Origin: Bacteroidota bacterium
GTDB lineage: Bacteria; Bacteroidota; Bacteroidia; B-17B0; Aurantibacillaceae
NCBI GenBank assembly: GCA_003153315.1
Contig: PLYA01000010.1
Coordinates: 35,474 to 99,473 of the forward strand
DNA: 64,000 bases
Direction: 5' to 3'
Below are positions 24,367 to 33,167 of the stretch, piece by piece (the first letter of the stretch is position 1; each line of letters opens with the position of its first letter). A program made the translations under genes and the position numbers. The notes under the pieces are model-generated. The model made no database searches, was not told where the DNA came from, and saw nothing but the letters and a program-made list of their open reading frames with translations.

Positions 24367-26028
24367 GTGCTTAAAAAGCTTCATATAAAAAACTACGCCC
24401 TGCTGGAAGAAGTAACCATTGGCTTCAATAAATCGCTGACGGTAATTACAGGTGAGACCGGCGCAGGCAAATCTATTATGCTGGGTGCTTTGGGTTTGGT
24501 GCTAGGCGAGCGTGCGGATATGGCCGTGCTGCGCGATAAGCAAAAGAAGTGCATTGTGGAGGCAAGTTTTTTAATTGATTCATATTCGTTAGAGAGCTTT
24601 TTTACCGAAAACGAACTGGATTATGAAGCCGAGACTACCATACGCAGAGAGATTGCGGCGGATGGGAAATCGCGTGCGTTTATTAATGATACGCCTGTTA
24701 ATCTTAATGTATTAAAAAGCCTCTCGCAGTTCCTAATTGATGTACATTCTCAGCACGAGACCCTGCTTTTAAACCAGGCATCGTTCAGGTTCAACATGGT
24801 GGATGCATTTGCGAATTGCATTGAAGAGAGAAAACAATACAATGGTTTCTTTGTGCAGTTAAAGGAGAAAGAAAAGAAGCTGAATGAGCTATTAGCCTTT
24901 GAGCAACAGGCAAAAAAAGATTTTGATTACTACCAGTTTCAGTTTACCGAGTTAGAACAGGTGAACCTTAAAGAAGGAAACTTGCAAAGCTTAGAACAAG
25001 GATACGACACGCTGAACAATGCCGAGTTTATTAAACAAAATTTAGTAAAGGCTTCGGCAAGTATAGAGGGGGGAGAGGAGAATATTTTATCTCATCTAGC
25101 TTCTTTAAAAAGTAGTCTGACGCAACTTACCCGTTATGGCAAAACCTACGAAGAGCTTGCTGCCAGAGTGCAGTCCGTCTATATAGAATTAAAAGATATT
25201 TCGGCAGAAGTAGATAATGTAAACGATAAAGTTGTTTTCGACCAAAAGAAATTAGAAGACATTACCACTCAATTAGACCTGCTAAACCGACTATTAAAGA
25301 AACACGGTGCAAGCAACGAACAGGAACTACTAAAAGTAAAAGCCGAGATAGAAGAAAAACTTAGTCAGTTTAATTCTATTGAAGAACAGATACAAAAACT
25401 GCAGGCCGAGATTAAAAAACTAAATGAAACCGTTTGGACTAAATCCAAAGCCTTGTCAGGTAAAAGAAAGAAAGTGATACCTGTTATACAAACATCGGTG
25501 CGCAATATGCTTGCCGATTTAAGTATGCCAAATGCGCAGTTGGTTATTCATTGCAATCCCACCGAAACGTTTGGTAATTATGGCTCAGACGAGTTGCAAT
25601 TTTTATTTTCTGCCAACAAAGGGTTGCCACTTAGCGAACTGCACAAGGTAGCATCTGGCGGAGAACTATCGCGTTTAATGCTTTGTTTAAAATCGCATCT
25701 TGCCGAAAAAACTGCATTGCCAACTATTATCTTTGATGAGATAGACACGGGTGTTTCAGGCGATGTAGCGCATAAAATAGGCAACATACTTTTAAAAATG
25801 GGCGGTGCCATGCAGGTTATAGCCATTACCCATTTACCTCAACTGGCATCTAAGGGTAAACAGCACTTGTTTGTATATAAGCAGGATATTAAAGAGCAAA
25901 CACAATCGGAAATTAAAACACTTTCTGCCGAAGAGCGTGTGGTAGAAATTGCCAAAATGCTAAGTACCGGCAAACCTACTGAGTCTGCGTTGCTCAATGC
26001 TAAAGAACTTTTGAGTTTAAAGAATTAA
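24367..26028 (+). CDS. recN: DNA repair protein RecN
   Basis: An SMC-like ATPase acting in double-strand break repair, 553 residues. Walker A GETGAGKS is at 29-36 within LTVITGETGAGKSIMLGALG. A long coiled coil spans ~150-370 (QQAKKDFDYYQFQFTELEQV, VKAEIEEKLSQFNSIEEQIQ). The ABC signature GGELSRLML and Walker B IIFDEIDTGVSG lie near 435-480, followed by ITHLPQLASKGKQHLFV. The GTG start is right at the conserved LKKLHIKNYALLEE opening. It converges on the S41 protease gene with only 2 nt between stops. Confidence 0.96.
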   Translation: MLKKLHIKNYALLEEVTIGFNKSLTVITGETGAGKSIMLGALGLVLGERADMAVLRDKQKKCIVEASFLIDSYSLESFFTENELDYEAETTIRREIAADGKSRAFINDTPVNLNVLKSLSQFLIDVHSQHETLLLNQASFRFNMVDAFANCIEERKQYNGFFVQLKEKEKKLNELLAFEQQAKKDFDYYQFQFTELEQVNLKEGNLQSLEQGYDTLNNAEFIKQNLVKASASIEGGEENILSHLASLKSSLTQLTRYGKTYEELAARVQSVYIELKDISAEVDNVNDKVVFDQKKLEDITTQLDLLNRLLKKHGASNEQELLKVKAEIEEKLSQFNSIEEQIQKLQAEIKKLNETVWTKSKALSGKRKKVIPVIQTSVRNMLADLSMPNAQLVIHCNPTETFGNYGSDELQFLFSANKGLPLSELHKVASGGELSRLMLCLKSHLAEKTALPTIIFDEIDTGVSGDVAHKIGNILLKMGGAMQVIAITHLPQLASKGKQHLFVYKQDIKEQTQSEIKTLSAEERVVEIAKMLSTGKPTESALLNAKELLSLKN

Positions 26029-26030
26029 AG

Positions 26031-27650
26031 CTACTTGGTAATGTCTTTTATAGCGGCTTGGTAAACCTTATCTTCTTTTAACAACACAGGGTAGTAAGCA
26101 TCGTTATCAAATAAATTACGCCCTATCAACGCCTTAATTTGCGAAAGCAAATAACCGGAAGATTTCTTTAATTGCGTTTCATTCTTAGGGATACCATTGG
26201 TTGAGGCAAAGGCGACAAAGTCGTTTAACAAAACAGAACCAGGGGTATAGTTCTTTATATAATCGGCAGTGGTTTTGTAGGCGGCAAACGAGGCGCGGTG
26301 TTTATCGGCATAACTGAATGCAAAATCGTTTACCAAACCTTTATAGAACACTTTGTTAAGATATGAAGAGCGGTAAGAGGTATCAATAGGCACAAAAATG
26401 TCAGGCATGATACCACCACCACCATATACTGTCCTTCCTGAAACGGTTTTATATTTAAGGCTGTCAGCAAAATGTATGCTATCAGAATGTAACATTTCTC
26501 CATTCTCATACCTGTCGTATTCTTCACTGTAATAAGCTTCTAAGCCTTTGTTATAAGGTTTTTGTATACAACGTCCACTTGGCGTATAATAACGTGCCAC
26601 CGTTAAACGTATAGCAGAACCATCGGGAATCTCAATTTGTTCCTGCACCAGGCCTTTACCAAAAGAACGGCGACCTATGATGGTTGCCCTGTCGTTATCC
26701 TGCAAAGCCCCTGAAACAATTTCGCTGGCAGAAGCAGAACCTTCATCAATAAGTACAACCAGTTTGTTTACCTCAAAACTACCTTTCTCTGTAGCAACGT
26801 ATTTTTTCATCGGACTACTCTTGCCTTTGGTGTATACAATCAGCATACCCTTGCTTAAAAACTCATCTGTAATATCAACCGCTGCATTCAGGTAACCGCC
26901 ACCGTTTCCACGCAGGTCAATAATCAGTTTTTTCATCCCTTGTTTGGTGAGTTTATTAAACCCTTTTCTGAATTCGTCATAGGTAGCCGAAGCAAAACGA
27001 CTCACCTTAATATAGCCTACACCAGGTTCTGTTATAATACTTGCATCTACACTATAAATAGGAATCTCTCCACGCGTTATGGTAAAATCAAGCAACTGCT
27101 TTTGCCCTTCGCGTTTAATGCTGATGTTTACTTTTGTATCCTTCTTACCACGCAGCATTTCAAATACTTTCTTATTGGTAATCTTTATTCCAGCTACGTT
27201 TTTACCTTCAACTTTTACAATTCTGTCTCCGGGTTTAATGCCTAATCTCTCAGAAGGTCCTCCTTCTATTGGATGCACTACACAAATGGTATCATTCACA
27301 ATATTAAACTCTATGCCAATACCGTGAAAGTTGCCTTGCAGCGGCTCATTTACTTGCTCTAACTCAGCTGCGGGTATGTAATCAGAGTGGGGGTCTAACT
27401 GGTGCAACATGGCTGTAAGTGTACTTTCTTCCAGCTTTTTACGATTAATGGTATCTACATAGTTATCTTCAATAAAATTTAAAACATTATCCAGTTTTCC
27501 GCTTTGTTTATGTGTAGATACAATATTAGCGGCACTTTGACGTTTGAGGCTAAGCAAAGAACCTAAAATAACACCTGCAATCAGCAAGCATGAATAAATT
27601 ATCGGATTAAGCCATTTGCGAGGTGAAGAATTGTTAATTGGATCTTCCAT
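26031..27650 (-). CDS. S41-family C-terminal processing peptidase
   Basis: 539 residues, with an N-terminal membrane anchor (PIIYSCLLIAGVILGSLLSL) placing the enzyme in the periplasm. A PDZ domain covers ~100-190 (HGIGIEFNIVNDTICVVHPI, LGIKPGDRIVKVEG). The protease core has LIIDLRGNGGGYLNAAVDI, then the Ser-Lys dyad: Ser 307 (GSASASE) and Lys 332 (RRSFGKG), spaced 25 apart as in Prc. It degrades or trims proteins with exposed C-termini. The gene is divergent from a Rieske-like lipoprotein, with facing -7 boxes only 6 nt apart. Confidence 0.93.
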   Translation of the reverse strand: MEDPINNSSPRKWLNPIIYSCLLIAGVILGSLLSLKRQSAANIVSTHKQSGKLDNVLNFIEDNYVDTINRKKLEESTLTAMLHQLDPHSDYIPAAELEQVNEPLQGNFHGIGIEFNIVNDTICVVHPIEGGPSERLGIKPGDRIVKVEGKNVAGIKITNKKVFEMLRGKKDTKVNISIKREGQKQLLDFTITRGEIPIYSVDASIITEPGVGYIKVSRFASATYDEFRKGFNKLTKQGMKKLIIDLRGNGGGYLNAAVDITDEFLSKGMLIVYTKGKSSPMKKYVATEKGSFEVNKLVVLIDEGSASASEIVSGALQDNDRATIIGRRSFGKGLVQEQIEIPDGSAIRLTVARYYTPSGRCIQKPYNKGLEAYYSEEYDRYENGEMLHSDSIHFADSLKYKTVSGRTVYGGGGIMPDIFVPIDTSYRSSYLNKVFYKGLVNDFAFSYADKHRASFAAYKTTADYIKNYTPGSVLLNDFVAFASTNGIPKNETQLKKSSGYLLSQIKALIGRNLFDNDAYYPVLLKEDKVYQAAIKDITK

Positions 27651-27660
27651 ATAGTGCAGG

Positions 27661-27682
27661 CAAAAGTAATTGTTTAATTTTG
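27661..27682. promoter_or_regulatory. Back-to-back divergent -7 boxes
   Basis: Minus-strand TACTTTTG (27668-27661) for the S41 gene, ending 10 nt from its ATG, and plus-strand TAATTTTG (27675-27682) for the lipoprotein gene are separated by 6 nt. Two polymerases could not bind at once. The plus-strand box nearly touches the annotated start at 27684. Confidence 0.45.
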
Positions 27683-27683
27683 T

Positions 27684-28166
27684 ATGATGATTAGTAAATT
27701 GAGATGCGGTGCGTTTTTTGTTCTAACGGTAATTTGTTCTGCCTTTTTTTCCTGCAAGAAGAAAACAACTACCCAACAAACCGCAAACAATGCGGTACTT
27801 AATTTGGCAGCGGGTACTCGCATAAACCTTACGGTTCTTATATCTTCTCATCCCAATCTCATTAGTTTTCCCGGCTCTGATACTATCCCGAATGTAGGTA
27901 TAAGAGGCTTATTAATTTACCGTGCAACAGAGACGGAGTTTTTTGTGTATGAAAGAGCCTGCACATATGATGGTACAACAAATGCCAAAGCAAGAGTTTC
28001 TACTACGCAGGGTAGCTTTACTTGTAATGATAATGTTTGTGGCTCTGTATTTACTATTTCTGATGGGTCCGGGCAACCCACGCATGGCCCGGCTACATAT
28101 GCCTTAAAGCAGTATAAATACACATATGATAGTTCAAACCCAAATGTATTGACTATTACCAACTAA
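27684..28166 (+). CDS. Rieske-like lipoprotein lacking full cluster ligands
   Basis: 160 residues. The lipobox FFSCKKK marks an acylated Cys at 24. The rest reads like a Rieske fold: GIRGLLIYRATETEFFVYERACTYD, a later C....CGSVFTISDGS pair and the GPATYALKQYKY closing strand. In true Rieske proteins each Cys-containing loop supplies one Cys and one His to a 2Fe-2S cluster. Here the positions expected for His hold Tyr/Asp and Gly/Ser, so cluster binding is doubtful. Start choice (ATG 27684 or 27687) is uncertain because a -7 box lies directly in front. Function unknown. Confidence 0.6.
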   Translation: MMISKLRCGAFFVLTVICSAFFSCKKKTTTQQTANNAVLNLAAGTRINLTVLISSHPNLISFPGSDTIPNVGIRGLLIYRATETEFFVYERACTYDGTTNAKARVSTTQGSFTCNDNVCGSVFTISDGSGQPTHGPATYALKQYKYTYDSSNPNVLTITN

Positions 28167-28167
28167 A

Positions 28168-28932
28168 TTACTTTAGTGTAGCTAATTGTTTTCTTGCCTG
28201 GGAGGCATAAAAGCCTTGTGCGTCTGCAATATGTTGCAGTAATGTTTTGGCTTCATCATTCTTTTGCAAATCAATAAAGCAAAGGGCTTTATACCAGTAT
28301 GCTTCCTGTTTAAATACATTATTGGATAAATTGCCAATACGGTTAAGCATAATTAAAGCCTGCGGATAATTCTTTTGATAGTAATACGCGGCACCGGTAT
28401 AGAAAAATGCATTGGGATCTTCTCTGTTTAGCAAAGGCTTTAGTTTTGTTAAAGCCAAATCAAACTTTTGAGCGCTAAAGTTTTTCATAGCTTGGTTAAT
28501 TAAATTAGGCGCGGCTGTATCATGTATGCTAACGGCAGTTCCATCAGGGTTATAGTATAGTCTTTGATAATCGGTAACTTTTAAATCATACAAGTAAATT
28601 ACCGGAGAATTGGGGAGCAACTCAATTAATTTCCGTTCTCTATCCGTAGGGTTACCCTTTTCAAGCATACTTTCTTCATCAGGCATCAGTATAATAGGCT
28701 CAGCGTCTCTGTCAATATGCATATGATGATGTATTCTGTAAAAATGTTCTCCGCCAAAAATGGAGCTGTCTTTGCCCTGTTCTTTGTTTTGCTCTGCAGT
28801 TGTACCGTTTTTCTGTTTGTTTGGCAACAGCATATAAACTACACCACATCCAAGCAAAGCAATAAGCAAGCCTATTATAAAAGATACAGGAGAGAAATGT
28901 TTTTTGTTAGGAGAAGTATTTGAATCAGTCAT
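28168..28932 (-). CDS. Membrane-anchored TPR-like protein
   Basis: 254 residues from ATG 28932 (MTDSNTSPNKK). An upstream TTG at 28944 is in frame but lies within the -7 box at 28942-28949. A single membrane segment at about 18-36 (FIIGLLIALLGCGVVYMLL) is followed by a periplasmic or cytoplasmic part with TPR-like helices at ~150-250 (NAFFYTGAAYYYQKNYPQAL, EAYWYKALCFIDLQKNDEAK). Probably a scaffold; partner unknown. paaD starts 500 bp upstream on the same strand, with a 25-nt gap between the genes. Confidence 0.7.
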   Translation of the reverse strand: MTDSNTSPNKKHFSPVSFIIGLLIALLGCGVVYMLLPNKQKNGTTAEQNKEQGKDSSIFGGEHFYRIHHHMHIDRDAEPIILMPDEESMLEKGNPTDRERKLIELLPNSPVIYLYDLKVTDYQRLYYNPDGTAVSIHDTAAPNLINQAMKNFSAQKFDLALTKLKPLLNREDPNAFFYTGAAYYYQKNYPQALIMLNRIGNLSNNVFKQEAYWYKALCFIDLQKNDEAKTLLQHIADAQGFYASQARKQLATLK

Positions 28933-28941
28933 AATTACTGC

Positions 28942-28949
28942 CAAAGATA
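28942..28949 (-). promoter_or_regulatory. -7 box TATCTTTG of the TPR gene
   Basis: Perfect TAnnTTTG on the minus strand, 9 nt before the ATG at 28932. It lies in the 25-nt gap after paaD and implies a very short leader. Confidence 0.4.
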
Positions 28950-28969
28950 CTTTTTATAAAATAAATGCC

Positions 28970-29461
28970 CTATATGCACTTAAAATAATCGAAAGGCTCC
29001 AAGCAATCTTTGCACTTGTAAAGCGCTTTGCAGGCAGTAGACCCAAACTGACTAACCATTTCGGTATTCAACGAGCCGCAGCGCGGGCATTTAATTTGCT
29101 TGGTTTTTCCGGTAATGAAGGATTTGTCGCTGGTACTTTCCTGCGGAGGGGCAATACCATATTTGCGTAACCGTTCTTTAGCATCGGTGCTTAGCCAATC
29201 AGTTGTCCAAGCCGGGCTGTAAACCATTTTAATGTATATGTTCTCAATCCCCATTTTCTTAAGGGTAGAAACAATATCATCTTCCATTTGTTTCATGGCT
29301 GGGCAGCCACTGTAGGTAGGAGTAATATCAATTTCAACACCTTTAAGCAGCAGGTTTATTTTGCGGATAACCCCTAAATCTACAATACTGATTGCCGGTA
29401 TTTCCGGGTCCGGTATTTCTTTTAGAGCTTCTAATATACTTTGCTCAGTATAGGTTTGCAT
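28970..29461 (-). CDS. paaD: PaaD-like metal-sulfur cluster/phenylacetyl-CoA epoxidase maturation protein
   Basis: 163 residues. The N-terminal DUF59/MIP18-like domain has EIPDPEIPAISIVDLGVIRK and PTYSGCPAMKQMEDDI with its conserved Cys. The C-terminus is a zinc ribbon (CPRCGS, then CKALYKCKDCLEPFDYFKC), the arrangement of PaaD rather than of SufT/MIP18 alone. PaaD helps assemble the aerobic phenylacetyl-CoA epoxidase complex. None of paaABCE is in the window, so either the rest lies elsewhere or this copy serves another Fe-S or di-iron client. Confidence 0.85.
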   Translation of the reverse strand: MQTYTEQSILEALKEIPDPEIPAISIVDLGVIRKINLLLKGVEIDITPTYSGCPAMKQMEDDIVSTLKKMGIENIYIKMVYSPAWTTDWLSTDAKERLRKYGIAPPQESTSDKSFITGKTKQIKCPRCGSLNTEMVSQFGSTACKALYKCKDCLEPFDYFKCI

Positions 29462-29563
29462 GCGATAAAGGTAAGCTCTTTAGAGGAAAGTGAAATGATA
29501 ATTATCAGGTTATATCAATTCTTGCAGCTTTCAATCAAGTCAAAATCTTAAAGTAAGAATGCT

Positions 29564-29571
29564 TATTTTTG
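29564..29571 (+). promoter_or_regulatory. -7 box TATTTTTG of the Nif3-like gene
   Basis: Perfect TAnnTTTG ending 7 nt before the ATG at 29579, implying a nearly leaderless transcript. Confidence 0.4.
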
Positions 29572-29578
29572 CCTTTAT

Positions 29579-30676
29579 ATGGTTTTAATACAAGATATCA
29601 TTAATAGTATAGAGGATTTTGCCCCACCTGCCCTGCAAGAGGGGTATGATAACGCAGGTTTGCAATGCGGCAATAGTAAACTGGAGGCAACTGGGGCTTT
29701 GCTCTGCCTCGATATTACACAAGCTGTTATAGAAGAAGCCATCAGTAAGAAGTGTAATTTAATTATAGCACATCACCCCCTTATATTTTCTCCTTTAAAA
29801 AAGTTAACAGGTAACAATTATGTGGAACAAGTGTTGATTACCGCCATAAAACATGATATTGCCTTATATGCTTGTCACACCAATGCTGATAATGTGTTGC
29901 AGGGCGTTAATACTAAAATGGCACAAAAACTGGGATTAATAAATACAAAAGTGCTTCAACCCAAAAAGGGTTTACTAAAAAAGCTGGTAACTTTTGTTCC
30001 ACAGAAACATACTGAAACATTAAGAGAAGCTTTGTTTACTGCCGGTTGCGGTCAAATTGGTAATTACGATAGTTGCAGCTTTAATACCGAAGGTACAGGT
30101 ACTTTTAAAGGAAATGATAACACCAAGCCTTTTGTGGGTGAAAAGAATAAGTTACAGAATGAAACTGAAACCCGTGTAGAAACCATATTTGAATCTTATA
30201 AAGAAAAACAGGTAATTGATGCCCTTATAAAAGCACATCCTTATGAAGAGGTTGCCTATGATATTTACACGCTTGACAACAAACATCCGCAAATTGGCTC
30301 GGGTTTGGTAGGAGAATTACTTCATGAAGTGGATGAAAAGGATTTTTTATACTCTCTAAAGAGCATTTTTAAAGCAAATGGTATCAGGCATACGGTTTTC
30401 CTAAATAAAAAGGTTAAAAAAGTAGCTCTTTGTGGTGGTTCGGGTAGTTTTTTGCTAAAAGATGCTATTTCTGCCCAAGCAGATGTATTTATTACTGGAG
30501 ATTTTAAATACCACCAGTTCTTTGATGCTGAAAACAAGGTAGTTATAGTTGATATAGGGCATTATGAAACTGAACAATTTACCCCTGAAATATTTTATGA
30601 AGTAATTACTAAAAAAATGCCTACATTTGCCGCCTATTTGTCGAACCTAAATACAAATCCGATAAACTATTTGTAA
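29579..30676 (+). CDS. Nif3-like dinuclear metal-centre protein (YqfO/DUF34 type)
   Basis: 365 residues. Metal ligands are visible in IAHHPLIFSPLKK (~62-74), YACHTNADN (~99-107) and the C-terminal VDIGHYETEQFTPE. A ~100-residue insert at about 130-235 (LVTFVPQKHTETLREALFTA, HPYEEVAYDIY) matches the PII-like insert of the YqfO subgroup. Often labelled GTP cyclohydrolase type 2, but the physiological role is unsettled. It is followed after 11 nt by a coiled-coil zinc-ribbon gene, a pairing I recall as common in Bacteroidota, suggesting an operon. Confidence 0.9.
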   Translation: MVLIQDIINSIEDFAPPALQEGYDNAGLQCGNSKLEATGALLCLDITQAVIEEAISKKCNLIIAHHPLIFSPLKKLTGNNYVEQVLITAIKHDIALYACHTNADNVLQGVNTKMAQKLGLINTKVLQPKKGLLKKLVTFVPQKHTETLREALFTAGCGQIGNYDSCSFNTEGTGTFKGNDNTKPFVGEKNKLQNETETRVETIFESYKEKQVIDALIKAHPYEEVAYDIYTLDNKHPQIGSGLVGELLHEVDEKDFLYSLKSIFKANGIRHTVFLNKKVKKVALCGGSGSFLLKDAISAQADVFITGDFKYHQFFDAENKVVIVDIGHYETEQFTPEIFYEVITKKMPTFAAYLSNLNTNPINYL

Positions 30677-30687
30677 ACTATTTAACC

Positions 30688-31452
30688 ATGAACAAAGCCA
30701 CTATTAAAGAAAAAATTGATGCCTCGGTTGAGGGTAAATTGCGTTCTTTATATGAACTACAATTAATTGACAGCAAAATTGATAAACTGCGTATTATTCG
30801 TGGAGAACTTCCTTTAGAAGTTCAAGACTTAGAAGATACCGTTGCCCAACTTGAAACCCGTTTTGAAAATTATAGCAAAGAAAGTGCTGATTTAGAGCAT
30901 CAGGTTTCTGAAAAAACACAGGCTATTAAAGACCACAAAGCCAATATCAAAAAATACGAAACACAACTTGGTAAGGTGAAAAACAACCGTGAGTATGATG
31001 CTATTACAAAGGAAGTTGAGTTTCAAAACCTTGAAATACAATTGTGCGAAAAGCGTGTTAAAGAATATAAAGCACTAATTGCCCAAAAGGAAGAATTTTT
31101 GGTGAGTGCCGAAAAGGATTTAAAGGATAAAAAGAAAGACCTAAAAGCTAAGAAAGCTGAGTTGGAAGAAATTATTGAAGAAACAGAAAAGGAAGAACAG
31201 GATTTAACTAAAAAATCTGCAAAAAAAGCTAAAGAGACAGAAGCACGTTTGCTTAACGCATATACACGTGTACGTGGCAATATGATTAATGGTTTGGCTG
31301 TTGTGCCTGTAGAGCGTGATGCCTGTGGCGGTTGCTTTAGCAAAATACCACCACAACGTCAGTTAGATATTAAAACTCACAAAAAAGTTATTGTGTGCGA
31401 GCATTGCGGTAGAATTTTGGTTGACCCGGATTTGGTAGCTTCAGAAAACTAA
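30688..31452 (+). CDS. Coiled-coil protein with C4 zinc ribbon
   Basis: 254 residues. A long antiparallel coiled coil fills ~20-195 (LEDTVAQLETRFENYSKESA, KKDLKAKKAELEEIIEETEK). The C-terminus is a four-Cys zinc ribbon, CGGC at about 211-214 and CEHC at about 237-240. The architecture matches the CT398/DUF164-type family found beside Nif3-like genes. No catalytic residues are visible; a nucleic-acid or protein adaptor role is inferred. A strong terminator follows 7 nt after the stop. Confidence 0.88.
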   Translation: MNKATIKEKIDASVEGKLRSLYELQLIDSKIDKLRIIRGELPLEVQDLEDTVAQLETRFENYSKESADLEHQVSEKTQAIKDHKANIKKYETQLGKVKNNREYDAITKEVEFQNLEIQLCEKRVKEYKALIAQKEEFLVSAEKDLKDKKKDLKAKKAELEEIIEETEKEEQDLTKKSAKKAKETEARLLNAYTRVRGNMINGLAVVPVERDACGGCFSKIPPQRQLDIKTHKKVIVCEHCGRILVDPDLVASEN

Positions 31453-31458
31453 AAAAAT

Positions 31459-31486
31459 AAAAGTCCCGCCAAAAACGGGACTTTTT
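31459..31486 (+). terminator. Rho-independent terminator
   Basis: AAAAGTCCCG, a 7-nt loop, CGGGACTTTT and a T tail form a perfect 10-bp stem, 7 nt after the stop at 31452. Confidence 0.9.
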
Positions 31487-31505
31487 AATTTAATAAAATT
31501 ACTAC

Positions 31506-32078
31506 ATGTCATCTTTTGATTGGTATAATTGGGTTCTACTTCCAATTCTAATTTTTATATCGCGTTTGGGTGACGTAAGTCTCGCTACACTTAGGCATTT
31601 ATTCTTATCAAAAGGGTTAAAAAGAGCTGTACCTATTATAGGTTTTTTTGAGGTAATTATCTGGCTTATTGCCATCCGGCAAGTATTTAACAACCTGAAT
31701 AACATTGCCTGCTTTATTGCCTGGGCAGGTGGCTTTTCATTTGGCACCTATGTTGGAATGATAATTGAAGAAAGAATTGCTTATGGCATGCAGGTTATCC
31801 GTATTATAAGTAATGCTGACCATATAAATCTGACAAATAAATTTAAAAAAATAAACCAAGGGTATACTGTTGTAGATGGAGAAGGTTCTCAGGGTTCGGT
31901 TAAATTAATTTATGTTATTATAAAGCGCACCACAAAAGATGATGTGGTTAAGTTAATTCATACACATTTACCGGATGCCTTTTATAGTATTGAAGATGTG
32001 AAGAACTCCAGCATGGGTATGTTTTCTGAGCCGCGCAGAAAATCATTAAAAAATATGCTATTTTTAAAGAATAAATAA
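31506..32078 (+). CDS. DUF2179/UPF0316-family membrane protein
   Basis: 190 residues. Three hydrophobic segments lie in the first ~90 residues, with the family-like phrases ISRLGDVSLATLRHLFLSKG and AGGFSFGTYVGMIIEERIA. The C-terminal ~90 residues form a soluble DUF2179 domain (GYTVVDGEGSQGSVKLIYVI, LPDAFYSIEDVKN). Function is unknown in the family. The downstream glycosyltransferase gene begins 9 nt later, so co-transcription is likely. Confidence 0.85.
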   Translation: MSSFDWYNWVLLPILIFISRLGDVSLATLRHLFLSKGLKRAVPIIGFFEVIIWLIAIRQVFNNLNNIACFIAWAGGFSFGTYVGMIIEERIAYGMQVIRIISNADHINLTNKFKKINQGYTVVDGEGSQGSVKLIYVIIKRTTKDDVVKLIHTHLPDAFYSIEDVKNSSMGMFSEPRRKSLKNMLFLKNK

Positions 32079-32087
32079 AGCAGCTTT

Positions 32088-33167
32088 ATGCCTCGTATAT
32101 TGTTCCTGGCTTCCCACCGTTTAAACCGTTCTCCCAGTCAGCGATATAGATTTGAACAGTACATACCCTTTTTGGAACAGCATAATTTTCAATGCCATCT
32201 TTCTTATATAGTATCTGAAAAGGATGATAAAGTTTTTTACTCGGAGGGGAACTCCTTAAAAAAACTTTGGATACTTATTAAAGCCATTCTTCATCGTATA
32301 AAAGATACTTTTAGTTATAACAGTTATGACATTGTTTTTGTTCAACGTGAAGCTATAATGATAGGGTCATCCTATTTTGAAAAACGAATAAGAAGAAGTA
32401 GGGCAAAATATATTTTTGATTTTGATGATTCCATTTGGTTGATGGATACATCAGAAGGAAACAAGAAATATGAATGGTTGAAAAACCCTGAGAAAACAGC
32501 ACGTAATATACGTTATGCTGATATGGTGTTTGCAGGAAACGCTTACCTTGCTAATTATGCGCGTAGTTGCAATACGCATGTTAAAATAATTCCAACTACA
32601 ATTGATACCAATTTTCATAAACCACTTCCTAAAAAGAACGACAAACTAATTATCGGTTGGATAGGTAGTCATACTACCATTAAACACTTTGAATATGCTT
32701 TGGATTTTCTTGCCATCATTAAAAAGAAATACCCTCAGATAGAAATACGAGTAGTAGGTGATGCTGAATATATAAACGAAGAATTAAATATTAAAGGAAT
32801 TGCCTGGAGTTCTGCTACCGAAGTTGAAATGATAAATTCATTTTCCATTGGTATAATGCCTTTACCTGATGATGAATGGGCAAAAGGCAAGTGTGGTCTG
32901 AAAGGATTGTCCTACATGGCTTGCGAAGTTCCTACCATTATGTCTCCTGTGGGGGTGAATACAGAAATTATACAACATGGTAAAAATGGTTTTCTTGCAT
33001 CTACTACCATTGAATGGATTAGTTGTTTATCTCAATTAATTGAAAGCCCCGAGTTGAGAGAAACAATTGGTAAAGCAGGCAGACAAACCGTTTTAGAAAA
33101 ATACTCAGTACTTTCGCAACAACATAATTATTTGAACGCATTTAAAGAAGTTTTAGGACAAAAATGA
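32088..33167 (+). CDS. Glycosyltransferase family 4-like (GT-B fold)
   Basis: 359 residues with two Rossmann-like halves. The N-terminal half has [20 protein letters not shown] and an FDFDDSIW segment at ~107-114. The C-terminal donor-binding half has [39 protein letters not shown] and [18 protein letters not shown], typical of family 4 enzymes. It probably transfers a sugar from a nucleotide donor to a cell-surface glycan. Acceptor unknown. Its stop overlaps the tyrS start (ATGA), so the two are co-translated. Confidence 0.85.
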   Translation: MPRILFLASHRLNRSPSQRYRFEQYIPFLEQHNFQCHLSYIVSEKDDKVFYSEGNSLKKLWILIKAILHRIKDTFSYNSYDIVFVQREAIMIGSSYFEKRIRRSRAKYIFDFDDSIWLMDTSEGNKKYEWLKNPEKTARNIRYADMVFAGNAYLANYARSCNTHVKIIPTTIDTNFHKPLPKKNDKLIIGWIGSHTTIKHFEYALDFLAIIKKKYPQIEIRVVGDAEYINEELNIKGIAWSSATEVEMINSFSIGIMPLPDDEWAKGKCGLKGLSYMACEVPTIMSPVGVNTEIIQHGKNGFLASTTIEWISCLSQLIESPELRETIGKAGRQTVLEKYSVLSQQHNYLNAFKEVLGQK

